This document shows positions 10,601-21,250 of a DNA stretch of 64,000 nt, one piece after another. Position 1 is the first letter of the stretch, and each line of letters opens with the position of its first letter. The position numbers were made by a program, and so were the translations under genes. Under the pieces are notes generated by a model, which saw only the letters and a list, made by a program, of their open reading frames with translations, was not told where the DNA came from and made no database searches. This DNA comes from Parapristionchus giblindavisi (Eukaryota; Nematoda; Chromadorea; Rhabditida; Diplogasteridae): NCBI GenBank assembly GCA_943737045.1, contig CALSFV010000044.1:62001-126000 (forward strand), given 5' to 3'.

Positions 10601-11256
10601 GGGGGGTGGGCGATCATTTCGCCAACGATCATTTCGCCAACGGATCATAAATCTTTTAGGAGATGACTTATGGCAACAAAGGTTGTACCATTGTTATCGG
10701 TGGGGGTGTACGGTATTGTAACCGTCGGGAATCGCGAACTGATTTTATTCAATCTACCCATGACCTCGGGTTCATGGTAGAAAATTGCAGAAGTCGAAAA
10801 ATTCATGATACCCCGATACCAAAAACTAGTTGCTATTATATCAATAGTGAGCCAACTTTTATCTTTCTGGATACCGTAACCCAAACTACCGTAATCGAAC
10901 AGGGATCTGACGTCAATTTTGCTATATTATTGTAAGCTACGGTAGATAAATTACGGTAGTTCGAGTTACGGTATCCAGAAAGATAAAAGTTGGCTCACTG
11001 TTGGTATAATGGCAACTAGTATTTGGTCTCGGAGTATCATGAATTTTTCGACTTCGTCAATTTTCAACCATGAACCCCGGGTCATGGGTAGATTGAATAA
11101 AATCAGTTCGCGATTCCCGACGGTTACGGTAGCACAATACCGTACACCCCCACCGACAACAATGGTACAACTTTTGTTGTCATAGGTCATCTCCTAAAAG
11201 ATTTATGATCCGTTGGCGAAATGATCGTTGGCGAAATGTTCACCCCCCCCCCCCCC
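10601..11256. mobile_element. Poly-G-ended foldback element, small member
   Basis: A 656-bp insertion that begins GGGGGGTGGGCGATCATTTC and ends with its counterpart and a C run. It is flanked by the 8-bp direct repeat GAATCATA (10593-10600 and 11257-11264). The paralogous site at 27697-27704 has one GAATCATA and no insertion, which confirms the borders. The two halves are inverted copies. Subterminal copies of CATTTCGCCAACG and internal TACGGTA words are shared with the elements at 14979-16779 and 28233-32581. No transposase is encoded. The 8-bp target duplication would fit hAT-type mobilisation (inference). Confidence 0.85.
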
Positions 11257-11303
11257 GAATCATATCTCGTAAGTTGCGAGCATCCATCCAGCTTAACAAC
11301 TCT

Positions 11304-11495
11304 TCAGTCGTCTTCCTCCTCCTTCATACGAACTTCACAAAGATCAACGGTTTCTGCTCTAATCTTCACAACGGTGTGATCGAATAGAACTGACCTTCCA
11401 TCGGTGGCAATTGATACGACGTTCATCGTTGTCACGAAGATCTGGAGATCCATGGAGATTTTGCTTATAGCAAAAGAAAGTTTAGTATATGTCAC
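11304..11495 (-). other. 63-codon conserved reading frame, outer left copy
   Basis: Encodes a 63-residue frame beginning MTYTKLSFAISKIS and ending in an acidic EEEDD tail. It is present four times in the window (11304, 27744, 32879, 47512). Flanking non-coding DNA is conserved just as well, so this is not evidence of coding constraint. The upstream 100 bp resemble the peptide-gene promoter. No family is recognised. Confidence 0.3.
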
Positions 11496-12066
11496 GAAAT
11501 AGAATGTTTTTTAGTATTTTGAATTTTCATGGCGCATATTCGTTGATGGACATATTGTATAGTAGGAAATACATGTTGTATAGTAGGAAATATTCCCAGA
11601 TAAATCAGCTAATAGCGCATGATTCTTGCGCCAAATCACCATTTTAAATGATGAATTCTGACTGCGGTATTATATTTTGAAAACTTGCGAACGCTGGATC
11701 TCCGGAGACGTAACGTCTCCGTCGTTACGGCGGAGGTTACGGCATGCACACGTTTTGAAAATGTAACACCGCATTACGAACAAAGTAAATATTTTTTTGA
11801 AAAGTTGAAAGAGCTGACCCTCAGAAAAAAAACCCTCAGAAAACCCTCAGAAATCAGAAAACAAAAATTTCAGTTTTCTTAAAGCAGAAATAAAACAGGA
11901 AATTCAGGAAAAAAACAAAAATGTCATAAAATCATTGATTTTCCTTATTTTTTTTATTAATAGTTGTATTACAAAACCCATTTCACATACCTTCGTATCT
12001 ATGATCAGCCAACGAAAAACAACAAAATAACAAGCAACAATATGGAAACGAAACAATGACATTTAA

Positions 12067-12167
12067 AGGGTGCGAAACCTCACTCAATGGTCTCTTCGAC
12101 GCGCAATGCTCTCTCGTTGTTAGAGAACAGAGAAATAGTGTGCGTAATGAGTGAGGTTACGCTCCCT
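12067..12167. mobile_element. 101-bp MITE at a TTAA site
   Basis: Ends AGGGTGCGAAACCTCACTCA and, inverted, AGGGAGCGTAACCTCACTCA (20-bp terminal repeats with two differences). It is flanked by TTAA on both sides (12063-12066, 12168-12171). TTAA targets and duplications are typical of piggyBac-type movement (known); the assignment to that group is inference. Confidence 0.7.
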
Positions 12168-12407
12168 TTAACCAAGGCTTCACTTGACTAGCCTGTCGTT
12201 CTGATGAAGGAAAAAGAAGAAAAACACATTTAGCATTGCATTTATGAAATGTTTTTGAACATTCAGAGAGTAATAATAATAAATTTATCTGACCTCGGGG
12301 GGTATTTTAAGATTCATAATTAAATGTTTAAACAATATGATAAAGTCAGGAGGTAAGAAAGAAGGCTACGATTACTAGTCGTAGCATTTAATCGTATCAT
12401 ACAATAC

Positions 12408-12915
12408 TTATGAGTTACGAATATAAGACTTAAATACATTGGCACTATGGGTACAAACAACACTATTGTCAAGATTATTCCATTTTTGCACAATACGATT
12501 TGTCAAAAAAGATGAGAACTTTTTTGTGTGAGATCTGTGGGTTCTTAAATATAAATTATCGTGAAGTGTTGGTAATATTAGGGAATAGAAAAAGTTTACG
12601 GGCATCAAGGTCAAGATGTGAGTGGATTACATTGTACGTGAATATGAGGTCATTCTGATCTCGGCGGGAGTGAAAGTGAAGGGAGCTTGAGGTGTTGTAT
12701 GCGCTCCAGGTAAGGTCGATATGGCAGATTACACTTGCTGAACACGAGCCTGGAAAATCGATGAAGGACGGACTCGATACGTGCAATAAGGGATATGGAT
12801 TGAGGAGACCAAAGTTCACTGCAGTACTCTAAAATAGGACGGACATATGTTGTAAAGAGACGGGCATACACATTTATACTACGGGACTTAAACGATCGAT
12901 GAATAAACGCACAAC
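12408..12915 (-). pseudogene. CR1/Jockey reverse transcriptase, C-terminal fragment
   Basis: On the minus strand: HRSFKS, then TTYVRPILEYCSELWSPQS, then IESVLHRFSRLVF, and after two frameshifts QNDLIFTYNVIH and FLTNRIVQKWNNLDNSVV ending at a stop near 12408. This is the usual C-terminal region of CR1/Jockey-type reverse transcriptases. It is a different fragment from the one at 7460-10440 but the same type of element. Confidence 0.85.
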
Positions 12916-13446
12916 GTGCTATACTTGCCCAAATATGAGCAACAGGTTTAACAACTTTCCCTACTTTTTTCGGGCAAATGGTATCTCAAAAACAATGATT
13001 TTCACATATGCAGGCATTTGCCAGACTTTGGGTAAATCGTTCGCAAACTATAACTTCCCGGTCAAATTTAATATTTGTGTAGATACGGCCAGAAAATTCT
13101 TTATCGGACTTTAGTATTTCGGATTTGGAATTAATTAATTTTGTGGAATTTCCTTCAACAGAACTGCAAGCAAATTTTATTTTTTTTGTTGAATTTTCTG
13201 TTTTTTCTGATTATTGAAAACAGAAATTTCTGTTTTTTTTATTTTAGAAAAAAATAATTTTCTGTCCTAGCCGTGGTTTTGATAAACTCTTTCAACTTTA
13301 CAAAAAAAATATTTACTTTGTTCGTAATATCGTATTTTATTTTTTGCAAAGCATCTTATTGAAATGTCTTCTCTGGAGAAGACAGAATTCAGCGTTACAA
13401 ATGGTGATTTGGCGTATTAGCTGATTTATCTGGGAATATTTCCTAC

Positions 13447-13454
13447 TATAAAAT
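13447..13454 (+). promoter_or_regulatory. TATA box of peptide gene copy B
   Basis: TATAAAAT 40 bp upstream of the ATG at 13487. The same box at the same spacing precedes all five peptide copies. In the paralogous units lacking the peptide it reads TATACAAC. Confidence 0.55.
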
Positions 13455-13486
13455 ATGAATGATCCTGATTGTATTCATCAACGAAC

Positions 13487-13880
13487 ATGCGCCGTACAAT
13501 TTTTATAGTCGTTCTTCTTCTTCTTCTTGCTATCAACTCTGTGGATGCCTATAAAAAGGAGTGCGATGATCGTGTAAGTAATCGATTCATTCATGAACTC
13601 TACTTTATACTCCCAGAAAATTCCCTAACTAAGGACCACATAGAAATTATTCCCTTAAAAATGAAGGAATAATTCCCATGGGGTCCTTAACTATGGAATT
13701 TTTTGTGTGTGTAGACCATCGATTGAATCTCTTTTATCTCAGATCTTCGCGAACAGAACCTCAATTTGTCCTGACGGCTATACCAAAACTCAGACCACTG
13801 GGTCTGGTGAGATAACCGGCGGGTCATGCCCGTGGACGTTATGCTTTTATGATTGCATAAACGATCATTGTTTCGACTAA
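13487..13880 (+). CDS. Small cysteine-rich secreted peptide, copy B (two exons)
   Basis: Exon 1 is 13487-13573 and exon 2 is 13743-13880, with a 169-bp intron (donor GTAAGT, acceptor TTTTATCTCAG). The splice falls between codons. The precursor is 74 residues: an N-terminal signal peptide (MRRTIFIVVLLLLL), then six Cys in the mature part at precursor positions 26, 38, 58, 63, 67 and 72. Ile-to-Val at residue 8 separates this copy and its mirror (45128-45521) from the other three. An in-frame ATG 18 bp upstream (13469) lies between the TATA box and this start; the start at 13487 is preferred because it is the one present in all copies. Small secreted Cys-rich peptides include antimicrobial, signalling and effector molecules; nothing here decides between them. 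Confidence 0.65.
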
Positions 13881-14179
13881 CCCTATATAACAGACTTTGG
13901 AGGATAAAGATGCCCTGCCTGCCCCTGAACATGAGACCATCCTGGCCCACTCATAAATCACCTATATTTTTATTTCTCTTTTCAATTACCATATTTATGT
14001 GTCACATTTCGTGCATAGGCACATTGATAAATTATAAAGTAGACATATACTAATTATTTTGTATTTCATCGCGCTACTGTTCTAGGAAAATCCTCATATG
14101 AAGAGAACAAGTCCAAAACATGTCAGATTGCGTACAAGAAATAATATTATAATAATATAATAGAAATAATATAATAATC

Positions 14180-14460
14180 TTCTTTAGCAGTCCTCTTTAG
14201 CGGTCGCCCGTTCATTTTGCTCTGAGCATCAAGAATCCCTGCCAAGCCGGATTGGGTCACCGTGGCAGTGGGACCCAATCATGGGAAGCCAACTTCTTCG
14301 GTCAACGCCAAACTGCCTGTCGATCTTCTCGGATTTGTGAAATCGAAGGCGCGCATATGAAGATCGACGTCAGTGTTCTGGGACTGTCGGAAGTAAGATG
14401 AGCTTTTCCCCATGCACATCAGAGCCCTACTCTTGATAAATGTGTTTTGGACTGTAAAAC
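14180..14460 (+). mobile_element. Internally deleted RTE derivative (5' end joined to 3' end)
   Basis: The 5' part reads into the start of an RTE endonuclease (KIDVSVLGLSEVR near 14358-14397). It then jumps directly to the RTE 3' end (CCATGCACATCAGAGCCC, TCTTGATAAATGTGTT), which matches 10330-10375. About 3 kb of the element is therefore missing. A second copy with the same join lies at 59283-59440. Confidence 0.65.
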
Positions 14461-14553
14461 TGTAAAATATAATAATATAATAATAATAATAATATAATAG
14501 AAATAATCAAGGTCTATTCGTAAACTATGTCTCTTTACGAGTGCCATGCATCC

Positions 14554-14576
14554 CCAACCATAGCTCAGTTGGTAGA
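14554..14576 (+). pseudogene. tRNA-Tyr 5' fragment
   Basis: The first 23 bases of the tRNA-Tyr gene with its upstream flank, cut in the D arm. A matching 3' scrap (AATCCGGTTGGTTGGA) lies at 17805-17820 beyond the mariner. The right arm carries the mirror of both. Confidence 0.85.
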
Positions 14577-14688
14577 TTTTGTATTTCATCGCGCTACTGT
14601 TCTAGGAAAATCCACATATGAAGAGAACAAGTCCAAAACATGTCAGATTGCGTTCAAGAAATAATATTATAATAATATAATAGAAATA

Positions 14689-17600
14689 TTAGGTTGAGTC
14701 ATAAGTCTTGTCGCATTTTTGGCCCTTTAAACAAATTTAAATATCTTTATCTCGGCAAAAGCAAATCAATCAAAGTAAGCGCCATCTGCGTCGACACACT
14801 TCCTAGAAAGTTCGGGTAGCTTGTGGATCTAGTGCTCCCAGAAGGACGGCTGCTTGGAGGCTAAGTATTTGGTCAGCCAGATTTAGCCCACCCTCTGAAT
14901 ATTAAACTGTACTCCTCCGAGAGTGCGCTGCATATCGGAAAACAAGCGGTAATCTCTAGGAGTCAAGTCGGGCGAATAGGGGGGGTGACATTTCAGCAAC
15001 CGACATTTCGGCAACCGACATTTCAGCAACCGCATTTCAGCAACCGACATTTCGGCAACGGGGCATAACTTGGCTCATAGGGGTCCTAGAAACTTGGGAT
15101 GGGTATCATTGTGATCACCATCAGTAACACTACCGTAACCTACCGTAACCCAGTTCGGCGGGTCAGATCAAGTTCGGTGGGTCAGATCGGGGCATAATTT
15201 GGCTCATAGGGGTATTAGAAACTTGTGATGGGTATCATTGTGATCACCATCAGTAACACTACCGTAATCTACCGTAACCCAGTTCGGCGGGTCAGATCAA
15301 GTTCGGTGGGTCAGATTTCACAAAAATTGACGGAGCAGCCACTACTTGTGCGAAATCATTATCAGCAATTGCAAACTACAGTAATCTACCGTAACCCGGT
15401 TCGGTGGGTCAGATGAAGTTCCGTTGGTCAGATTTAACTAAAAACTGTCGGAATGGCCACTACTTGTGCGAAATCATTATGAGCTATTGCAAACTACAGT
15501 AATCTACCGTAACCCGGTTCGGTGGGTCAGATCAAGTTCCGTGGGTCAGATTTAACTAAAACTGTCGGAATGGCCACTACTTGTGCGAAATCATTATGAG
15601 CTATTGCAAACTACAGTAATCTACCGTAACCCGGTTCGGTGGGTCAGATCAAGTTCGTTGGGTCAGATTTCACTTCTAACTGTCGGAATGGCCACTACTT
15701 GTGCGAAATCATTATGAGCTATCGCAAACTACCGTAACCAGGTTCGGTGGGTCAGATCAAGTTCGGTGGGTCAGATCTCAGTATAAATTGTCCAAAAGAT
15801 CACTATGTGCGGGGTATGATTATGAGTTATTGTAAACTAACGTAGTCCACCGTAATCCGGTTCGGTGGGTCAGATCAAGTGCGATGTGTCATATTTCACT
15901 AAAAAGGGTCGAAATGGTAGTTTACGATAACTCTTAATCATACCACGCGCATAGTAATCATTTGGACATTTTTAAATGAAATCTGACCCATCGCACTTAA
16001 TCTGACCCGCCGAACTGGGGTACGGTAGTTTGCACTAGCTCATAATGATGTCGCTCACTTAGTGGCCATTCCAACAATTTTTAGTTGAATATGACCCACC
16101 GAACTTGATATGACCCACCGAACCGGGTTACGGTAGATTACTGTAGTTTGCAATACGCCATAATGATTTCGCACAAGTAGTGGCCATTCCGACAGGTAGA
16201 AGTGAAATCTGACCCACCGAACTTGATCTGACCCACCGAACCGGGTTACGGTAGATTACGGTCGTTTGCGATAGCTCATAATGATAGCACACGCGTAGTG
16301 GCCATTCCGACAATTTTTAGTTAAATCTGACACACGGAACTTGATCTGGCCCACCGAACCGGGTTACGGTAGATTACTGTAGTTTGCAATTGCTGATAAT
16401 GATTTCGCACAAGTAGTGGCTGTTCCGTCAATTTTTGTGAAATCTGACCCACCGAACTTGATCTGACCCGCCGAACTGGGTTACGGTAGATTACGGTACT
16501 GTTACTGATGGTGATCACATTGATACCCATCTCGTGTTTCTATGACCCCTACGAACCGAGTTATGCCCCGATCTGACCCACCGAACTTGATCTGACCCAC
16601 CGAAATGGGTTACGGTAGGTTACGGTAGTGTTACTGATGGTGATCACAATGATACCCATCCCAAGTTTCTAGGACCCCTATGAGCTAAGTTATGCCCCGT
16701 TGCCGAAATGTCGGTTGCCGAAATGTCGGTTGCCGAAATGTCGGTTGCTGAAATGCGGTTGCTGAAATGTCACCCCCCCGGCGAATAGGGCGGGTGGGGG
16801 ACAACGTGCCAGTCAAAGTCCAACAGGACCTTTTTGGTCGCCCTTGCCACATGGGGTCGGGCGTTGTCGTGCCGGAAGTGAATCCGGTCGCGCAGCCAGG
16901 GAACGGAGGGGACCCTAGACCTCAGGGTCTGTAGTTGGCGAGAGTATATCGCGGCCGTAATAGTCGACCCCTGTGGGAACAGCTCCCAATACACCACACC
17001 CCCTCTGCACCACCACACATACAGTATGATCTTCTTCTGGTGAAGTTCGAATTTGGCGATGGAATTGGGCTGCTCATATCGATCGACACACTAAGCCCGG
17101 AGGACTACGTTGTCGTAAAGGATCCACTATTCATCTCCAGTCATGATCCCGTCGATACAAGCCGTTGTACGAGCGTAGGAAATTAGGTTCAGACACTGGT
17201 CCGCACGGTTTTCCTTCTGCTTGTCCGACAGTTGGTGGGGTAACCATCGAGACAAATTCTGGACCTTGCCAAGATCATGTAGGCAACCAGTGATGGTGGG
17301 TTGGCTTACCCCAAGACTCGTCGCCATATCACGGGTGGTAGCATAGGGGTCCGCTTGGACGTGATGCTCCAGCACGTCCAAGTACAGCTCGGGGGCCGTC
17401 CGGACCTTTGATATCGTACCCCTTTCTTCGAAGCGTTTGAACCTATGTTGTACAGTGCGCGTACGAGGGGCATTAGTGTTGTATACTACCGCCATACGGA
17501 TATGGACATCGGGTGGTTTGAGCTCGAATAGGAAGAAAAACAACGTGACGTGTCACATGTGCACAAAACTGGGAACGAATTGAAGAGGCATTTTAGCTAC

Positions 17601-17758
17601 CAGACTCGATGTAGGTACAATTCGCTACAACGCTCAAAGAGTAGTAGTAGTGACTTATTTACTGCCAGAACGGACGGGGTAATCGATAACGTACGACTGA
17701 GCAGTGATAGCTCAAACACACCCCTCCAAAATGCGACAAGACTTATGACTCAACCTAA
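14689..17758 (-). mobile_element. Mariner element (left arm), inactivated and split by an insertion
   Basis: The terminal inverted repeat TTAGGTTGAGTCATAAGTC opens the element and its complement closes it; both ends are next to TA. Without the 1,801-bp insertion and its 8-bp duplication the length is 1,261 bp, normal for mariner. The minus-strand frame has a helix-turn-helix region (TTRDMATSLGVSQPTI), TGDE with the first catalytic Asp, HDNARPH with the second, and YSPDLTPRDY with the third (DD34D). There are stops at the position after TGDE and at two further places, so no active transposase is made. Confidence 0.9.
14979..16779. mobile_element. Poly-G-ended foldback element with internal tandem repeats
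   Basis: 1,801 bp, beginning GGGGGGGTGACATTTC and ending with the exact inverse. It is flanked by the 8-bp duplication GGCGAATA (14971-14978, 16780-16787). The right-arm mariner has one GGCGAATA (44030-44037) and no insertion. Several CATTTCGGCAACCGA units stand at each end. The inside is a tandem array of about 130-150-bp units (core CGGTGGGTCAGATC, CTACCGTAACCC, GGCCACTACTTGTGCG) that turns around near 15920. No coding region. Confidence 0.9.
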
Positions 17759-17820
17759 TAATAATAATATAATAGAAATAATCAAGGTCTATTCGTAAAC
17801 TATGAATCCGGTTGGTTGGA

Positions 17821-18443
17821 GTTGTCTTTTGCTTATTGTTTTCACGATTAGTATTTACGTAAATACTGTATTTGGGTATTTTTAAATTTAAATCTTTTGA
17901 AATATTAAAAAAAAAAGAATTTCTGAGCTTTTCTAATAACTTTCTTCGTATTTGCCAAATATATTTTTGAACAACATTTTTGCGCGGTGTTGAAATCTGA
18001 ATAACTACCAAGATTAATTTAATTTAATCTATCATACATCATAAAAAAGACGAGACAACATTTAAAAAAACACGTACTCGATAGCATTGAAAGAGCTTAT
18101 CAAAACCCTCATTAATCTGAAAACAAAAATTTCAGTTTTCGAATTTGTTGGGTTACAAGTGGAAAATCCTCATATGAAGAGAACAAGCCAAAAACATGTC
18201 AGATTGCGCTTGATATTGTTTTGATAAATTCTTTCAAGTTAACAAAAAATATTTACTTTGTTCGACACATCACAAATATATAATTTTTGCAAAGCATGTA
18301 TCTTATAAATTGTATTCTGTCAGAATTCAACATTTAAAATGATGATTCTTATGATAGTGAGTCTTGTCATAATGAGTAACTATTGGAATATTTCTTTGTG
18401 AAGCCAATGGAGAGAGGACAAGATAGATGTCAAATTTATTCAA
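17821..18443. other. tRNA-flank and peptide-unit repeats
   Basis: Sequence like the tRNA-Tyr downstream flank (ATACTGTATTTGGG) and the repeated block around CATATGAAGAGAACAAG. No gene is seen. Confidence 0.5.
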
Positions 18444-18472
18444 GACGTTTCGGCGAAAATCATCATCATCAG
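18444..18472 (-). ncRNA. Hammerhead-ribozyme-like core, weak copy
   Basis: On the minus strand: CTGATGA, then a potential stem II with a TTT loop, then GAAAC and GTC. These are the conserved core segments of a hammerhead in the right order. Stem II has one mismatch here (GATGA against TCGCC). The sequence around it ends TTGAATAAA, a context seen at the ends of Penelope-like and related retroelements. No upstream cleavage site with a pairing stem I was found nearby. Confidence 0.3.
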
Positions 18473-18779
18473 TTGGATTAATAGCTTCAAGGAAGAACAA
18501 TGAGAAAAACAGTGTGAATAGTGATCAATGGAAAAATTTACAGTGAGATATGATATTGGGGTGAGAGAGAGGAATTGGGATGGTTCCACAATATTCTTCG
18601 ATTAGTAGTACCAAATTGGCGAGAAATAGGTTTCAAAACGAAGATAAAGAAGGGTGAATAGTGAAAAGATTGGTTGAATCAAACAAGTTAAATTGGTGTT
18701 AAAAAAAGTTAAATATGTATGAATTCAATTCAATTATTTATCATGTCAGGCATTAATATTGTGGTTCTAAAATTGTGGT

Positions 18780-19720
18780 TCTTGTTCTAAAATCTTTTTT
18801 TCAATTCAAAAAATCACTTGGACATCAAAAAGTACTCCATAAAGTCACTTTTTCAGATGACCTCACTTTGAGGGCATACAATTATGACAGTGATTTTTCT
18901 AAAATTTCGGTTCTTGTGCTAAAATGTGCCAAAACTATCATAGAATACGTCTACAAGCTTGGGAGAACCCATCTTGCAACCCCTCGGTGCCACATCAGTC
19001 TTTCCCGCACGCACTCACTATGCATGTGCGCGCGCCTCCCATCCCTCCCCTCCCCTGGACGTGCGCCTCCGAAACGAGTGTATGCCCGCAAGACGTTTGC
19101 CGTGAAGATGGGAAGCAAGCTGCTTTCACCAAAGTGTGAGGATGACTTCTGGGATGGATTTGGCATATTTTAGCACAAGTACCATATTTTTAGAAAAATC
19201 ACTCTCATAATTGTAGGCCCTCAAAGTGAGGTCATCTGAAAAAGTTACTTTTTGGTGTACTGAAAGCAATTATGGTCCGATCAATACCAAACTTTCACGG
19301 TGTATTTGGGACATCACAAGGATCATTTTGATCCCAAGTACGAGTCTCTAGCATGTCTTGGAGCTGAGATATGAGTTTGCTGCCGCCATTTTGCATCAAG
19401 GCCGCTGCGGTTGAAAAAAATCGCAGCAACCTAAAAAATTTTTTCTGAGTAGCCGAGGTGTAGATCTCAAACTTATAGAAGAACGGTAGGCTGGAAAAAA
19501 GTTTCCTCGGAGTTATGATTTTTCAAAAAAAGTGGACTTCGATTGCGTCATCATTACGCAATAACGAGAAATTTTCATGAGTCCACAATATCATGGCCGG
19601 ATTCCTCGAGAAATTTCCCATAAGAACTCGCGAGAGCGGCCCCATAGCACGCTTGGTTCACTAAATTTAACAAAAACAAAAAGTTGGCACTGACTTTCCG
19701 GCGCTACTGTAGCTCTCCTA
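18780..19720. repeat. Foldback element with GC-rich core
   Basis: Bases about 18835-18935 recur inverted at about 19165-19245 (for example CAGATGACCTCACTTTGAGG). The core between them (about 18960-19150) is clearly more GC-rich than its surroundings. The right end reads CCGGCGCTACTGTA, the complement of the CAGTAGCGCC end used by the element at 20211-21250; the left end has no counterpart and is probably lost. Confidence 0.65.
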
Positions 19721-19891
19721 TATTCACTAAGTTTTTCACAAACATTATTAGAAAATGAAGATGGTTTATCTCTTCCTACTCGATTACTGATTTTTTATTT
19801 ATATTTTGTGAAATTGTACAAATTCATTGTCATCATTATTTTTTAATCAGACGAGCTGTAAACTACGTCTCTTTACGAATGACGTGCATCC

Positions 19892-19964
19892 CCAACCATA
19901 GCTCAGTTGGTAGAGCGGAGGACTGTAGATCCTTAGGTCACTGGTTCGAATCCGGTTGGTTGGA
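19892..19964 (+). tRNA. tRNA-Tyr (GTA), intronless, left arm
   Basis: Full 73-nt cloverleaf with anticodon loop CTGTAGA, intact A box (TAGCTCAGTTGG) and B box (GGTTCGAATCC), and a TTTT terminator 9 bases downstream. The mirror copy is 40851-40923. Confidence 0.92.
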
Positions 19965-20210
19965 GTTGTCTTTTGCTTATTGTTTTCACGATTCGTATAC
20001 TGTATTTGGGTTTTTTTTAATATTTAAAAATATTTTTTAAATGATATTCTGCACTTTTCAGATAATTTTCTTCGTATTTGTCAAATATATTATTGAACAA
20101 TATTTTCGTGAAGTTTTTAATTCTGAATAATTACCAAGTTTAATTTAATTTAATTTATCATGCATAAAAAAGATGCGACAACATTTAAAGAACAAGTATA
20201 TATATATATA

Positions 20211-21250
20211 TACAGTAGCGCCGCAAAGTCTTAATACACTTTTTAGTTCTGCTGCCATTTTGGCGTCAGATGAGATATCAAGCTGAAACTTGTACATGAT
20301 GTACCCACAGTATGTACGTATTCGATCCTCTTATAAGGTCTCGCGGGCCTTTCTGGTTATTGCATAGTGATGACGCTACCGAACAACACTTTTTCGCAAA
20401 TTCATTATTCTTTTAGGGAATTTTTCGTACTCATCAAACTTCGTGATCATTGAGAGAACTACAAGGCCTATCCAGAAAAAAAGTTTCAGGTTCCTGCGAA
20501 TTTTGGTATTGGCTGCAGACTTGCTGCAACTTCGTGGTCGCAAAATCATATCTCGGCTTGTCGAAGACCCAGAAATGTTTGCGGGTCGCGTGATGAGAAA
20601 GGAGCGCGGCCTAAACGACTATCCTTCAGATAATCGACTGCCGCAGGCAAGAAAGAATAGCAATCGCTCTAAAAAGCGGGGAATCGATTAGTTAATATAT
20701 TTTCAACATTCCTATCCAAAAACCAGAATTTTACAATGTCCGCCACCAGAATTGTGATTTTTCAAAGTTTGGTCTATTAAAAAAGTGACTTTTTCGATAA
20801 ATGAGGGTGAATGATATGCTAGCGCTACCATACTTACAGAATCATTAGGATTCACCGAGAGAATCAGTTTGCTGCTTTGATCTCCTTTAAAGCTCTTCTA
20901 GAAGCCGAGATATGATTTTGCGACCACGAAGTTGCAGCAAGTCTGCAGCCAATACCCAAATTCGCAGCAACCTGAAACTTTTTTTCTGGATAGGCCTTGT
21001 AGTTCTCTCAATGATCACGAAGTTTGATGAGTACAAAAAATTCCCTAAAAGAATAATGAATTTTCGAAAAAGTGTTGTTCGGTAGCGTCATCACTATGCA
21101 ATACCCAGAAAGGCCCGCGAGACCTTATAAGAGGATTGAATACGTACATACTGTGGGTACATCATGTACAAGTTTCAGCTTGATATCTCATCTGACGCCA
21201 AAATGGCAGCAGAACTAAAAAGTGTATTAAGACTTTGCGGCGCTACTGTA
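20211..21250. mobile_element. 1,040-bp foldback MITE, CAGTAGCGCC ends
   Basis: Starts TACAGTAGCGCCGCAAAG and ends with the inverse; the inverted arms are over 400 bp each. The ends next to TA suggest Tc1/mariner-type mobilisation (inference). It sits between the tRNA-Tyr flank and the carboxypeptidase 3' remnant, where the protease 5' half should be. The 82-codon frame at 20443-20691 lies in the inverted-repeat DNA and is not supported as a gene. Confidence 0.85.

Noticed and set aside
13687..13950. 87-codon frame antisense to peptide exon 2, seen at every copy
   Set aside because: Conserved only because it overlaps the peptide gene; the sense strand has a promoter box, splice sites, signal peptide and Cys pattern.
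15100..16680. Regularly spaced repeats that resemble a CRISPR array
   Set aside because: Units are about 130-150 bp, tandem, diverging, and turn around in the middle; they sit between transposon ends in a eukaryotic genome.
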